Of a stretch of 64,000 nt of DNA, positions 43,470 through 52,575 are shown piece after piece. Under the pieces are notes generated by a model. It had not been told where the DNA came from. It did no database searches and was given only the letters and a program-made list of their open reading frames with translations. The DNA is from Algoriphagus alkaliphilus (GTDB taxonomy: Bacteria > Bacteroidota > Bacteroidia > Cytophagales > Cyclobacteriaceae). Within the stretch, counting starts at the first letter, position 1, and each line of letters opens with the position of its first letter. The position numbers and the translations under genes are program-made. The stretch spans positions 69,373-133,372 of the forward strand of contig NZ_FMXE01000002.1 of NCBI RefSeq assembly GCF_900103735.1. The letters run 5' to 3'.

Positions 43470-43802
43470 GAGCATCAGCCTATATTGGAAAGTCAAATTT
43501 TGAAATTTTTTGTGGATAACTTTCCAACTTCTGAATTTGAAATCACCGAAGTTAAGACTCATTCCATTGAAAATCTGGAAGTATCCGGAAATTTGACCAT
43601 CCGTGGAATTACTAAAAACATCACCTTCCCAGCCGTTCAAAAAGGTGATTTTATTGTTGCGAAATTTCTTTTAGACCGCTTTGAATGGAATATCGCATAC
43701 GAAGGGTCATGGACAGACCGAACCCTCGTGGATCGGGATATCCAATTTCGGATTGAATTAATGCTGGTAAATGCTAAGTCTTCTGAGGAGGTTGTTTGGT
43801 AA
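43470..43802 (+). pseudogene. YceI-family fragment (5' truncated)
   Basis: The readable frame starts after a stop at 43467 and lacks any ATG. It carries the C-terminal half of a YceI lipocalin: 'DNFPTSEFEITEVKT', 'VSGNLTIRGITKNITFPAVQ' and a terminal 'DRDIQFRIELMLVNAKS'. The N-terminal roughly 60-80 residues and the signal peptide are missing. It directly follows the AT-rich dioxygenase genes, so an insertion may have removed its 5' end. Normal YceI proteins are periplasmic isoprenoid-binding proteins. Confidence 0.7.
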
Positions 43803-43929
43803 ATGTTAAAGAATGGAAATGTGATTTTCTGCCGAATAATACAGCCAAATCTAGCTATTTCACCAAATTTTTATTTTGCTTTTGGACAAATTCACAAAGA
43901 TTGATCGAGTGTAATCAAGTCCTTTTTCT

Positions 43930-43950
43930 GAAAAATCAACAGCTGATTTT
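43930..43950. terminator. weak AT-rich hairpin between YceI fragment and Qor-like gene
   Basis: AAAAATCA-ACAGC-TGATTTTT forms an 8-bp stem. It can serve either convergent gene as a terminator (T run on one side, A run on the other), but the stem is weak. The rest of this 236-bp gap shows no gene. Confidence 0.4.
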
Positions 43951-44038
43951 TTAGAATAAACAAAACTACTCTCCGGCTTGCTATTAAATAGGGCCAAGTT
44001 TATACCAAACAATCACCACCGATCATTCAAACTAATGC

Positions 44039-45013
44039 TCATATCACCACCACCCCTTTTCCTAACATTTTCCTGTCCAAAATAGCCCGCAAAGCCTGAG
44101 GTGCTTCTTCCAGGGAATAGCTTCTCCCGATATGTTGCTTGATTTTTCCTTCCTGAATCCATGCGACGAGTTGGCGGATATTCTGGAAACTGGTCTTGGA
44201 CTCCAGTTTGGAAAACTGCCCCCAAAACACCCCTAAAATTGCACAACCTTTAAGCAAAGGCAGGTTCATTGGAATCTGCGGGATCTCCCCGTTGGCAAAA
44301 CCCACAACGAGGTAGCGCCCCTTCCAAGACATGCCTCGGAGAGCGGATTCTGTGAATTTTCCACCGACAGGATCATAAACCACATCGATGCCTTTGCCAT
44401 GCGTGAGTTCTTTGATGCGGGTTTTGAGATCTTCTGTTTCGTAATTGATGGTGAGTTCGGCTCCTTTTTCCCTACACAGTGCAAGCTTCTCCTCCGAAGA
44501 AGCGGCTGCGATGACTTTGGCTCCCATCAGCTGCCCAAGTTCAACAGCAGCCAAACCGACTCCTCCTGCAGCACCCAGCACAAGCAAGGTTTCTCCGGGC
44601 TGAAGATTCGCCCGGTCTTTCAGCGCATGGTATGAAGTGCCATACGTGTAAAGCGTCGTTGCTGCAACTTCAGGAGATAGACCCGGAGGCAAGGGAAAAA
44701 CCCGATCGGAATCTACAGCGACTTTTTCTGCGAATCCTCCCCAACCGCAAAGTGCAAGGACGGGTTGTCCGATCTGAAAATTCTGCACTTGATCACCAAA
44801 AGCAATGACCTTTCCGGCGACTTCTCCTCCCGGTGCAAAAGGCAACTCAGGCTTAAACTGATACTTGTTTTGGATAATAAGGACATCAGGAAAATTGACC
44901 CCGCAGGCTTCCACGGCGATCAGGATTTGATTGGAGGCGAGAATGGGATCAGGAATTTCTTGGACAGCTAAAGTTTCAGGCAGGCCAAATTGGGTACAGA
45001 GAAGAGCTTTCAT
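44039..45013 (-). CDS. zinc-free MDR NADPH:quinone oxidoreductase
   Basis: This 324-residue medium-chain dehydrogenase has a GroES-like N-terminal half ('GVNFPDVLIIQNKYQ', 'PFAPGGEVAGKV') and a nucleotide-binding fold 'VLGAAGGVGLAAVELGQLMG' at about residues 145-164. The zinc Cys cluster of alcohol dehydrogenases is absent, which puts it with the quinone oxidoreductase/zeta-crystallin group. Substrate unknown; NADPH preference is by family. Confidence 0.88.
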   Translation of the reverse strand: MKALLCTQFGLPETLAVQEIPDPILASNQILIAVEACGVNFPDVLIIQNKYQFKPELPFAPGGEVAGKVIAFGDQVQNFQIGQPVLALCGWGGFAEKVAVDSDRVFPLPPGLSPEVAATTLYTYGTSYHALKDRANLQPGETLLVLGAAGGVGLAAVELGQLMGAKVIAAASSEEKLALCREKGAELTINYETEDLKTRIKELTHGKGIDVVYDPVGGKFTESALRGMSWKGRYLVVGFANGEIPQIPMNLPLLKGCAILGVFWGQFSKLESKTSFQNIRQLVAWIQEGKIKQHIGRSYSLEEAPQALRAILDRKMLGKGVVVI

Positions 45014-45124
45014 AATTTCTATTTTTCAACAAACCTGTTTTTAATTAGTGGGTGCAGTCACGAACGATCCTAAAAGATAACTTTCAATCTTAGTTGAATT
45101 TTCATCAATATCCTCTATTTCTCG

Positions 45125-45257
45125 AAATCTGCGAAAATCTGTGTCCTTATCTGCGCAAATCTGCGGGAAACAAAAAAGAAAGACATTGAACAGTGCAAAA
45201 TTCTTGACTTAACAAAAACCATTTTTGACCAGGTCTCTCACAGATGTTCACAGATTT
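45125..45257. repeat. inverted repeat pair in a 361-bp gene-free gap
   Basis: AAATCTGCGAAAATCTGTG (45125-45143) is matched by the reverse complement of 45239-45257, AAATCTGTGAACATCTGTG, at 17 of 19 positions. Within the left arm the ATCTG(C/T)G unit repeats about four times to 45165. The gap between the oxidoreductase and the dipeptidase genes (45014-45374) holds this element, a TAATTTTG box at 45339-45346, and otherwise nothing I recognise. Confidence 0.55.
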
Positions 45258-45374
45258 GGAAAATATTAAATGTATGTTTTTGACTATATATCATTAAGGT
45301 AAAATCAAAAATTTCTAGGCAAATCATCCCGAAAGGAATAATTTTGAGCTCCTTAGAAATTAAAACCCCCAAAT

Positions 45375-46763
45375 ATGTCAGTAGCCGATTTTATCGCAAA
45401 TAATAAAGACCGATTTCTCAACGAACTTTTGGATCTCCTGCGAATCCCATCCGTGAGTGCTGACCCCAAATTCAAAAAGGATGTCTTTGCGGCAGCTCAA
45501 TTTGTCAAAGAATCGCTGGAAAAAGCAGGTGCCGATGTGGCTGAAATCTGCGAAACGGCCGGTTACCCGATTGTTTACGGCGAAAAAATCATTGATCCTG
45601 CTTTGCCTACCGTCCTCGTTTACGGACACTACGATGTACAGCCGGCCGATCCCTATGAATTATGGGATTCTCCTCCTTTCGAACCTGTGATCAAAAATAC
45701 GGCAATTCATCCAGAGGGAGCCATTTTTGCCCGTGGATCAGCGGACGACAAAGGGCAGTTTTACATGCATGTGAAGGCTTTTGAGGCGATGATGGCTACA
45801 GGTGATATGCCTTGCAATGTCAAATTTATGATTGAAGGTGAGGAGGAAGTCGGCTCGGATAACCTGGACAAATTCGTCCTAGAGAATAAGGAAAAGCTGA
45901 ATGCTGATGTGATCCTGATTTCCGATACACACATGATCAGCATGAAGGATCCTTCCATCACCGTTGGGCTTCGAGGCATGTCCTACATGGAAGTAGAAGT
46001 GAGCGGATCCAATCGGGATCTCCACTCCGGTACTTATGGCGGCGCAGTAGCTAATCCAATCAATGTCCTTTGCAAAATGATCGCATCGATGAAGGACGAA
46101 AATGAGCACATCACCATTCCCGGCTTTTATGAAAAAGTGCAGGAGCTGACAGAAGCTCAGCGAAACCGACTGAACGAAGCGCCATTTGATCCGGACGAAT
46201 ACAAAGAAAAGCTAGCAATAGATGATGTACATGGGGAAAAAGGCTACACGACCATCGAGCGGGTGGGAATTCGGCCGACCTTAGATGTAAACGGAATCTG
46301 GGGAGGCTACATTGGGGAAGGTGCCAAAACAGTTTTGCCTTCGAAGGCCTTTGCAAAGATTTCCATGCGACTTGTTCCTGATCAGGATTGGCATGAGATC
46401 GCAACACTATTCGAAAATCACTTCAAATCCATTGCTCCAAAATCTGTAAAGGTGAAAGTCAAAACCCATCATGGTGGAGCTCCAGCTGTGGTTTCTGACA
46501 GTTCGGTCGGGTATCAGGCAGCAGAGGCAGCGATGGAGGAGACTTTTGGCAAAAGACCGATTCCGACCCGTGAAGGAGGTTCGATTCCTATTGTAGCTTT
46601 ATTTCAAAAGGAATTAGGATCTGATCCGATACTATTTGGCTTTGGATTGGATACAGACGCGCTTCACTCACCAAATGAGCACTATGGAGTCAAAAACTAT
46701 TTTATCGGGATTGAGACGATAGCAGCTTTCTTTAGACATTTCAGAAAGCTGAGCGGCAAGTGA
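45375..46763 (+). CDS. M20-family dipeptidase (CNDP-like)
   Basis: This is a 462-residue cytosolic metallopeptidase. The zinc site is 'VYGHYDVQPAD' (His, about residue 82), 'GSADDKGQFYMH' (bridging Asp), and 'EGEEEVGSDN' (catalytic Glu and metal Glu). The lid dimerisation domain includes 'NRDLHSGTYGGAVANP'. The length and 'NGIWGGYIGEGAKTVLPSKA' match the carnosinase-like (CNDP/PepV-like) group that cleaves dipeptides. It is a single gene. Confidence 0.92.
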   Translation: MSVADFIANNKDRFLNELLDLLRIPSVSADPKFKKDVFAAAQFVKESLEKAGADVAEICETAGYPIVYGEKIIDPALPTVLVYGHYDVQPADPYELWDSPPFEPVIKNTAIHPEGAIFARGSADDKGQFYMHVKAFEAMMATGDMPCNVKFMIEGEEEVGSDNLDKFVLENKEKLNADVILISDTHMISMKDPSITVGLRGMSYMEVEVSGSNRDLHSGTYGGAVANPINVLCKMIASMKDENEHITIPGFYEKVQELTEAQRNRLNEAPFDPDEYKEKLAIDDVHGEKGYTTIERVGIRPTLDVNGIWGGYIGEGAKTVLPSKAFAKISMRLVPDQDWHEIATLFENHFKSIAPKSVKVKVKTHHGGAPAVVSDSSVGYQAAEAAMEETFGKRPIPTREGGSIPIVALFQKELGSDPILFGFGLDTDALHSPNEHYGVKNYFIGIETIAAFFRHFRKLSGK

Positions 46764-46851
46764 TCTATGTCGCCAAAAACTTTGTCTTACTATCTTAAAT
46801 TCGAACTTCAATACCTAAATCTTTGTTCGCCAAAGTAAATCCCAATTTCGC

Positions 46852-48957
46852 ATGACCTTTAGCGCCCAAAAGATCGGCAAGCTATTACTTCCGGTTTTTC
46901 TTTTGATTTCTTCAATAGCCCAGGCCCAAATGGTTAAGCCACCAAAGTGGACTTTCTCTTTGGAGCCAAAAGAATTGCAAGTTGGAGAAAAGGCAACTTT
47001 GGTCATGGAGGCAGAAATTCCCATGGGCTGGTATGTGTACTCCAATGATTTTGACAAGGATTTAGGGCCCCTGCTGACCGAATTTGTTCCGGCTGAATCC
47101 GGAGATTTTGCGGTTCCTTCAACACTAAAAGCCATCAATCCAAAGAAGAAGTATGAGGAGATTTGGAAGGGTGATGTGACTTACTTTATTGGAAAAGGAC
47201 GATTTGAGCAAGCCATCACAATCCAATCAACTTCTGGTGTAGTAAAAGGATCACTGGAATACCAAATGTGCTCCGATCTGACAGGACAATGCATTAACTA
47301 CGAAGAGGCAATTGAAGTAAAGTTTATCGCAAAAGCAGCCTCAGCTATTTCTACCCAAACAATAATCACTTCTGAGTCTCAGAATATAACAAATCAACAA
47401 AATTCTGATAGTGTTGCCTCCAAGGTCGCTGAGCAGGACTCGGAATTTCCTTTTATTTTAGCCGAGACAGAAAACGAAACAACTCAGACAGAAATAGTCC
47501 AAGACTTTAGGGCTGAGGGCGAATCCGAATCACTGTGGGGTTTCATCGTATTGGCTTTCCTGGCCGGATTGGCGGCATTGGTGACACCCTGTGTTTTTCC
47601 CATGATCCCGATGACGGTGAGCTTCTTTACGGGAAGATCCAAATCGCGGGTACAGGGAATCCGGCAGGCATTTATCTATGGCATTTCGATCATAGCAATT
47701 TATACTGTAGCGGGCACGGCAGTCGCCGCGATTCAAGGTCCTGAGTTTGCCAACTGGCTGGCCACGCACTGGATTCCAAATGTGTTTTTCTTTGGAATTT
47801 TTATCTTTTTTGCATTGGCGTTTTTGGGCATGTTTGAATTGAATTTGCCATCGAGCTTTGTGAATAAAATAGATGCCAAAGCTGAAAAGGGAGGTTTGGG
47901 AGGCGTGTTCTTTATGGCCTTCACATTGGTTTTGGTTTCCTTCTCATGTACTGGACCTATTGTAGGTTCGATCCTGATTTCCTCTGCGGGTGGAGAATTA
48001 ATCAAACCCGTATTAGGCATGTTTGCCTTTGGGTTAGCCTTTGCGATTCCTTTTACCCTGTTTGCGATCTTCCCGGGGTGGATGCAACGCCTGCCCAAAT
48101 CCGGTGGCTGGCTGAATTCTGTCAAGGTTGTGTTGGGCTTTCTGGAATTGGCATTAGCCTTCAAATTCCTTTCGATCGCTGATCAGGTTTATCATTGGGG
48201 CATTTTGGATCGGGATATTTTTCTTGCGATCTGGATTGTGATTTTCTCCGCATTGGGACTTTATCTTTTGGGTAAAATCAAATTGCCGCATGACTCCAAA
48301 TTAGAATACATCGGAGTCCCAAGACTGCTTTTGGCTTTACTGACTTTTGTTTTTGTGGTTCACATGATTCCGGGACTTTGGGGTGCACCACTCAAATTGC
48401 TGAGCGGGTATCTTCCTCCAATTACAACCCAACAATTCAAATTAACCGGTGGTGTGGGTTCCGAGGAAAGTATTTCAAGGAGTGGAGAAGTCGTCAAATA
48501 TGGAGATCGGCTGAAAATTCCCCATGGGATCCCGGGATACTTTGATTATGCTGAAGCTCTGGCTGCTGCGAAAAAAGCCAATAAGCCTTTGTTAATCGAC
48601 TTTACCGGACACGGTTGTGTCAACTGTCGCAAGATGGAGGAAAATGTCTGGTCTGACCCACAGGTATTGGCTCGACTAAAAAATGACTTTGTGATGGTTG
48701 CACTCTACATCGATGAGCGTCTCGAACTTCCAGAAAGTGAGTGGTACACCTCCAGCTACGATGGCAAGGTGAAGAAAACACTGGGCAAACAAAACGCCGA
48801 TTTCCAGATCACCCGATTCAATAATAATGCGCAACCCTATTATGTCATTCTAGATCATAATGAGCAACTCGTGGCAAAGCCACAGGGATACAATACCGAT
48901 ATTGCGTCGTTCGTGGAGTTTTTGGATGGGGCGAAAAGAATTTTCAATGAGCAATGA
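46852..48957 (+). CDS. dsbD: thiol:disulfide interchange protein DsbD
   Basis: This is a 701-residue three-domain protein. The signal peptide ends near residue 25 (LISSIAQAQ). The periplasmic alpha domain reaches about residue 165 and has two Cys in 'QMCSDLTGQCINYEEAI'. The eight-helix CcdA-like core spans about residues 220-520; it has 'LAALVTPCVFPMIPMTVSF' and 'VSFSCTGPIVGS', each with a Cys. The C-terminal thioredoxin domain has 'DFTGHGCVNCRKM' (CxxC). DsbD carries electrons from cytosolic thioredoxin to periplasmic proteins. An 85-residue linker rich in S, T, Q and E joins the alpha domain to the core. Confidence 0.93.
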   Translation: MTFSAQKIGKLLLPVFLLISSIAQAQMVKPPKWTFSLEPKELQVGEKATLVMEAEIPMGWYVYSNDFDKDLGPLLTEFVPAESGDFAVPSTLKAINPKKKYEEIWKGDVTYFIGKGRFEQAITIQSTSGVVKGSLEYQMCSDLTGQCINYEEAIEVKFIAKAASAISTQTIITSESQNITNQQNSDSVASKVAEQDSEFPFILAETENETTQTEIVQDFRAEGESESLWGFIVLAFLAGLAALVTPCVFPMIPMTVSFFTGRSKSRVQGIRQAFIYGISIIAIYTVAGTAVAAIQGPEFANWLATHWIPNVFFFGIFIFFALAFLGMFELNLPSSFVNKIDAKAEKGGLGGVFFMAFTLVLVSFSCTGPIVGSILISSAGGELIKPVLGMFAFGLAFAIPFTLFAIFPGWMQRLPKSGGWLNSVKVVLGFLELALAFKFLSIADQVYHWGILDRDIFLAIWIVIFSALGLYLLGKIKLPHDSKLEYIGVPRLLLALLTFVFVVHMIPGLWGAPLKLLSGYLPPITTQQFKLTGGVGSEESISRSGEVVKYGDRLKIPHGIPGYFDYAEALAAAKKANKPLLIDFTGHGCVNCRKMEENVWSDPQVLARLKNDFVMVALYIDERLELPESEWYTSSYDGKVKKTLGKQNADFQITRFNNNAQPYYVILDHNEQLVAKPQGYNTDIASFVEFLDGAKRIFNEQ

Positions 48958-48958
48958 G

Positions 48959-49005
48959 CAATTTTCAATGTTCAAGGGAGGAAAATCCTTGAGCATTGAA
49001 AATTG
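48959..49005. repeat. long hairpin after dsbD
   Basis: CAATTTTCAATGTTCAAGG (48959-48977) pairs with 48987-49005 at 18 of 19 positions, with a 9-nt loop. It begins 2 bp after the dsbD stop. AATTGAT/CATTGA units continue to about 49028. No T run follows, so it is more likely an intergenic repeat or mRNA-stabilising hairpin than a classical terminator. Confidence 0.6.
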
Positions 49006-49098
49006 AGCTTGATAATTGATCATTGAAAAAGTCTCGTATCGATGGGAAATTCTTTTTGGGCAAAGAAGCAGAACACACGGAAAAGTGGAATAATGTTT

Positions 49099-49869
49099 TC
49101 AGAAACTATATCCAACAATTAAACCCAAGTTAATCAATGATGTTTTTAATACATTATTAAAAGGAAGGTAGGTTGTACCCGGAGTCCCATTACTCATTTC
49201 ATAATCAAAATTAGCAAGCTCAATACTGCTATCTATACCAAATCGAAAGGACTTTTTCTGATAAAAAACATTAAAAAGTCCTCCATAAACTAAACTTGAT
49301 AAATTTGGTCTTTCAGCAAATGGTGAATGAGAATATACAAGTTTTGGGTCAGTTGTAGTAGATAATAATTCAGCTTGGTAATAGGGATAATTCATTTGAC
49401 CATAACCAAGAAGTGCCGCCAAACTGGCGCTCCAATTTCCAAAAGCCTTCCGATAACCCAATCCGGTTAAGACAGTCCCTAATTGGTAGTTATCATGATG
49501 AAAACTAACCGTTCCCATAAATCGATCAGAAAAAAAAGTCTCAAGAACTTCATTAATGACAGGATTGGAAGATCTTCCTAATCTGATAAATGTATGAATT
49601 TTTGGACTAAAGAGGTATTCAATTTGAAATCGATAATTTAATCCTGTTTGAGCAAAACCTGCTTTAGATTTATCCAAACCTAAAAATACACGATCATCCT
49701 CAGGTAAAAATAGCTGAGCATTTTGAATCGAACTACTTGAATAATTACCTACTGGGATAGCAGAACCAATTGATACAGAAAATGTGACTTTTTCGAAAAG
49801 CTTTGATTGTCCAAAAATTGTTCCTGTGAATACAAGAAAAAGAACCATTGTTAATAATGTTTTTATCAT
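49099..49869 (-). CDS. predicted outer-membrane beta-barrel protein, copy 1 of a duplicated pair
   Basis: This 256-residue protein has a signal peptide (LLTMVLFLVFTGTIFGQ) and repeating amphipathic strands. It ends in an aromatic strand, 'LINLGLIVGYSF'. It is a paralogue of the gene at 51292: 'GKINYPYYELL' there against 'GQMNYPYYQAELL' here, and near-identical C-termini. It lies 9 bp downstream of a broken T9SS gene and is AT-rich. Family and function are unknown. Confidence 0.68.
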   Translation of the reverse strand: MIKTLLTMVLFLVFTGTIFGQSKLFEKVTFSVSIGSAIPVGNYSSSSIQNAQLFLPEDDRVFLGLDKSKAGFAQTGLNYRFQIEYLFSPKIHTFIRLGRSSNPVINEVLETFFSDRFMGTVSFHHDNYQLGTVLTGLGYRKAFGNWSASLAALLGYGQMNYPYYQAELLSTTTDPKLVYSHSPFAERPNLSSLVYGGLFNVFYQKKSFRFGIDSSIELANFDYEMSNGTPGTTYLPFNNVLKTSLINLGLIVGYSF

Positions 49870-49877
49870 AACCCTGC

Positions 49878-51150
49878 TTATTTTGAAACAATGAATCGAG
49901 CTTGGTGGATAATTTTTCCTTCATATATTATCTGAAGAATATAATCCCCCTTTGGTAATGCAGAGATATCAATTTCCTGACCTCCAGAATATTTGAAAAT
50001 CTCTGATTTAATTTTAGAATCTAGACCTTGCAAAACCAAATCAAACTTAAGGTCAGGATTTAGGTCAATCGCCAATTTGTTTGATGAAGGATTGGGATAA
50101 AGGCTAAATGACCCAAAATTAAAAAAGGATACATTTCTGGTGGCCAAAACAGTGGTACCATTTCTGGCAGTTAAAGAAAAGCTGATGCTTCCTCCTGATA
50201 CCATATTAAACGTCACATAATTTCCAGACGTGTTAAAAGTAGTTATACTCCCTGAAGTTCTCTGCCAAGTGAATGAGGTTGCATTAGGACATGTTACAGT
50301 TGAGGTTACATTGCCTGTGCTTATTTGATTTGTAGTATTTAAATTAATCCCAGTACTACTTCCAATATTATAGGTGCCTTCCAAGCAGATATTCGTTTGA
50401 ATAATTAGGCTTAACTCCTGGATTTTTGCTTCGCCACATCCAGAATTTATGGTAAGTCTCAACTTAGCCATGCCGCTATGGGTAGGTGTTAGTGTTACAG
50501 TTGATTGATTTGATACAGAGGAAATAAATACTTTTGATAGACCCTCTACTATTGACCAACTATAAGTCACGCCAGGCTTGGATTGAATAGTAAATGAGAC
50601 AGGTGATGTTTCCACAATATTATTGTTTCCAAGAATTGAACCAACATAAGACCCAAAATTGTGGCTGGCTTAATACCAATCAATTTAAATGATAAAATGA
50701 TGAGTCGCGTCTATGCGCGACTAATGGCCCATTTGAACCATACTTTGAAATATATCTAAATTGGCCTCCTCCAATATTTTCCTTAACTGCAGAATGATCC
50801 CCCTCTACAGAAAGATCATAAAAAATTAAATCTCCATCAGATTCATTAGAGACTCTGACATATTTACCACTGTCTTGATAGCTAGCTGGAGATTTTATTC
50901 CCTTTGGATTCGGACAGGTGTAAACAGGAAGAAAAGGATTATTCCAACCGGGTGAAATACAGTTATCCTCAAAATAAGCCATAACAAACCCATGACAGTT
51001 ATAATAAGCAGAGACATCACAATTTGAAAGCTTCTTGGATCCAAATTGAGCCAATCCTATTTTCCAATACGTGTCAGATTGATTCGAGTAACAACCAGCC
51101 TGAGAAAAACCCATTCTCCAACTTCCAAAAATTAAAAGGAGATATTTCAT
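49878..51150 (-). pseudogene. T9SS-sorted protein with a CHAP/NlpC-like Cys-His domain, copy 1, frameshifted
   Basis: The 5' frame (51150-50680) has a short signal and 'YYNCHGFVMAYFEDN', 'GDLIFYDLSVEGDHSAV', then 'FRYISKYGSNGPLVAH'. The order Cys, His and the ISK.G strand resembles papain-fold amidases. The 3' frame (from about 50660 to 49878) has two Ig/PKD-like segments and the type IX sorting tail ('SLYPNPSSNKLAIDL', 'DISALPKGDYILQIIYEGK'). A TGA at 50680 and an out-of-frame TAA just after it separate the halves, so at least one frameshift lies near 50660-50685. ATTGATTG, a possible 4-bp duplication, is at that spot. Confidence 0.65.
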
Positions 51151-51218
51151 AAAAATATTTTCAATAAACCTAAGAGTAAATTACTAAAATTCAAACTATC
51201 AGAACAGAATTCTCAAAT

Positions 51219-51298
51219 AGCCTCGAATCCAACGGGAAATCTTGCTGAACAACAATTTGGATTACTAATAAATCCAGGTGATGTGGATTGATCAAAAA
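51219..51298 (-). pseudogene. 3' remnant of a RES-domain gene
   Basis: Read on the minus strand this stretch gives 'FLINPHHLDLLVIQIVVQQD' and then 'FPLDSRLF'. The intact RES gene ends 'FLINPHHPDFTAIKIVGQED' and then 'FPFDRRLL'. The match ends at the stop codon of the upstream barrel gene (51292), which shares the bases TTTTTGATCAATCC with it. This marks the junction of a tandem duplication. Confidence 0.8.
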
Positions 51299-52053
51299 CT
51301 ATAACCGACTACAAGCCCAACAGTCAAAACTCTGGTCTTGATGGTATCATTGAAGGATTCACTTTGGCTCCCACCGGGTATGGTTATCGGGAAGATGCCA
51401 TAGTCAAAATTTGCTCTTTGAAAAAGGAGTTCTAACCCAGTATTAAATTTACCTATTTCATATTTAACCTTTACTAAACCGCCGGAAACCCATGAACTCA
51501 AATCAGTTCTTGGTCCCGAATGGGCCCAAATTCTATTGGCGCGTAAAAAAAGTAGCTCATAATATGGATAGTTGATTTTTCCATAACCAAAGAATACTCC
51601 AGCGTCATATTCCAATTTGCCTCTTTGAAAAGTATACCCCAAGCCGGGAGTTACGGTAAATAATTCATTATCCACCTGAGAAAATCGCTGCTCAACCTCA
51701 TAGAGGTCAATAAAAAACATTTCAATTTCTGTAACTGAGATGGGGTTGCTTGACAATCCAGAACGAACAAAGGAATAGAAGTGATTTGAAAATTTATAGC
51801 TTAACTCCGCATTAATGGAATATCCTACTTTTGCAAAGCCACTTTTAGACTTTTCGATACTTGATACCGCGGGATGAATTCTATCCGGCAGGTAAATGAC
51901 AGCGTTTGAAATATCCTTTTTGGCGAAGACCCCAATAGGAAAAGCTAATCCAGGAGAAACAGATAAAGTGATCTTTTCAGAGAGTCTTGATTGTGCGTAG
52001 ATATATCCCTTGCAATTAGCCAACAGTAAAATAAGCAACAGTTTTTTAACCAT
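51292..52053 (-). CDS. predicted outer-membrane beta-barrel protein, copy 2 of a duplicated pair
   Basis: This 253-residue protein has a signal peptide (LLLILLLANCKGYIYAQ). It shows the same strand pattern as the protein at 49099, including 'IEKSKSGFAKVGYSINAELS' (there 'LDKSKAGFAQTGLNYRFQIE') and the ending 'VGLVVGYSF'. It lies 8 bp downstream of the deleted T9SS gene. The pair of genes (T9SS protein, then barrel) repeats as a unit, which suggests that the two products work together. Confidence 0.68.
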   Translation of the reverse strand: MVKKLLLILLLANCKGYIYAQSRLSEKITLSVSPGLAFPIGVFAKKDISNAVIYLPDRIHPAVSSIEKSKSGFAKVGYSINAELSYKFSNHFYSFVRSGLSSNPISVTEIEMFFIDLYEVEQRFSQVDNELFTVTPGLGYTFQRGKLEYDAGVFFGYGKINYPYYELLFLRANRIWAHSGPRTDLSSWVSGGLVKVKYEIGKFNTGLELLFQRANFDYGIFPITIPGGSQSESFNDTIKTRVLTVGLVVGYSF

Positions 52054-52061
52054 AACCTCGT

Positions 52062-52521
52062 TTATTTAGAAACCACTAATCGGTCTTGATGGATGACTTT
52101 CCCTTTATAAAGTATCAAGAGAATATAGTCTCCTTTTGGCAGAGTAGAAATGTCAATTTTGTCACCACCTTTATATTTCAAAATTTCTGCTTTTAAGTTT
52201 GAATCAACTCCTTGAATGAACAAATCAAACACTATCTTTAAATTCTGAGGCAGTGCGTACTCCTTTGACATTAGGACAAGAATATGGGGCAGTAATGAAA
52301 GATTTATTCCACCCAGGAGACGTACATCCATTTTCAAAATAACTCATTACAAAACCATGACAGTTGTAATTGGCTCCAGAGTGGCAATCTGAGAGTCTTT
52401 TAGAGCCCAATGACTCACTGATTTTCCAATAAGTATCTTCTTGATCTGAGTAACATACTGCCTGAGGAAAACCCATTTTCCAAATGGAAACAAACAAACA
52501 AATTAAAAGTAACTTTTTCAT
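52062..52521 (-). pseudogene. T9SS-sorted protein with Cys-His domain, copy 2, large internal deletion
   Basis: The 5' frame (52521-52225) has 'NYNCHGFVMSYFENGCTSPG' and breaks off at 'TASEFKDSV'. The 3' frame joins directly to the sorting tail: 'VFDLFIQGVDSNLKAEILKY' and then 'DISTLPKGDYILLILYKGK', which matches the tail of copy 1. Relative to copy 1 roughly 250-290 residues are gone (the catalytic His, the Ig-like parts and the YPNPS motif), with a shift of frame at about 52234-52245. Confidence 0.75.
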
Positions 52522-52575
52522 AAAATAGAATTTACTAAAAGTAAAAAAAAACTATTGTCAAAGTTTTGATAAAAA

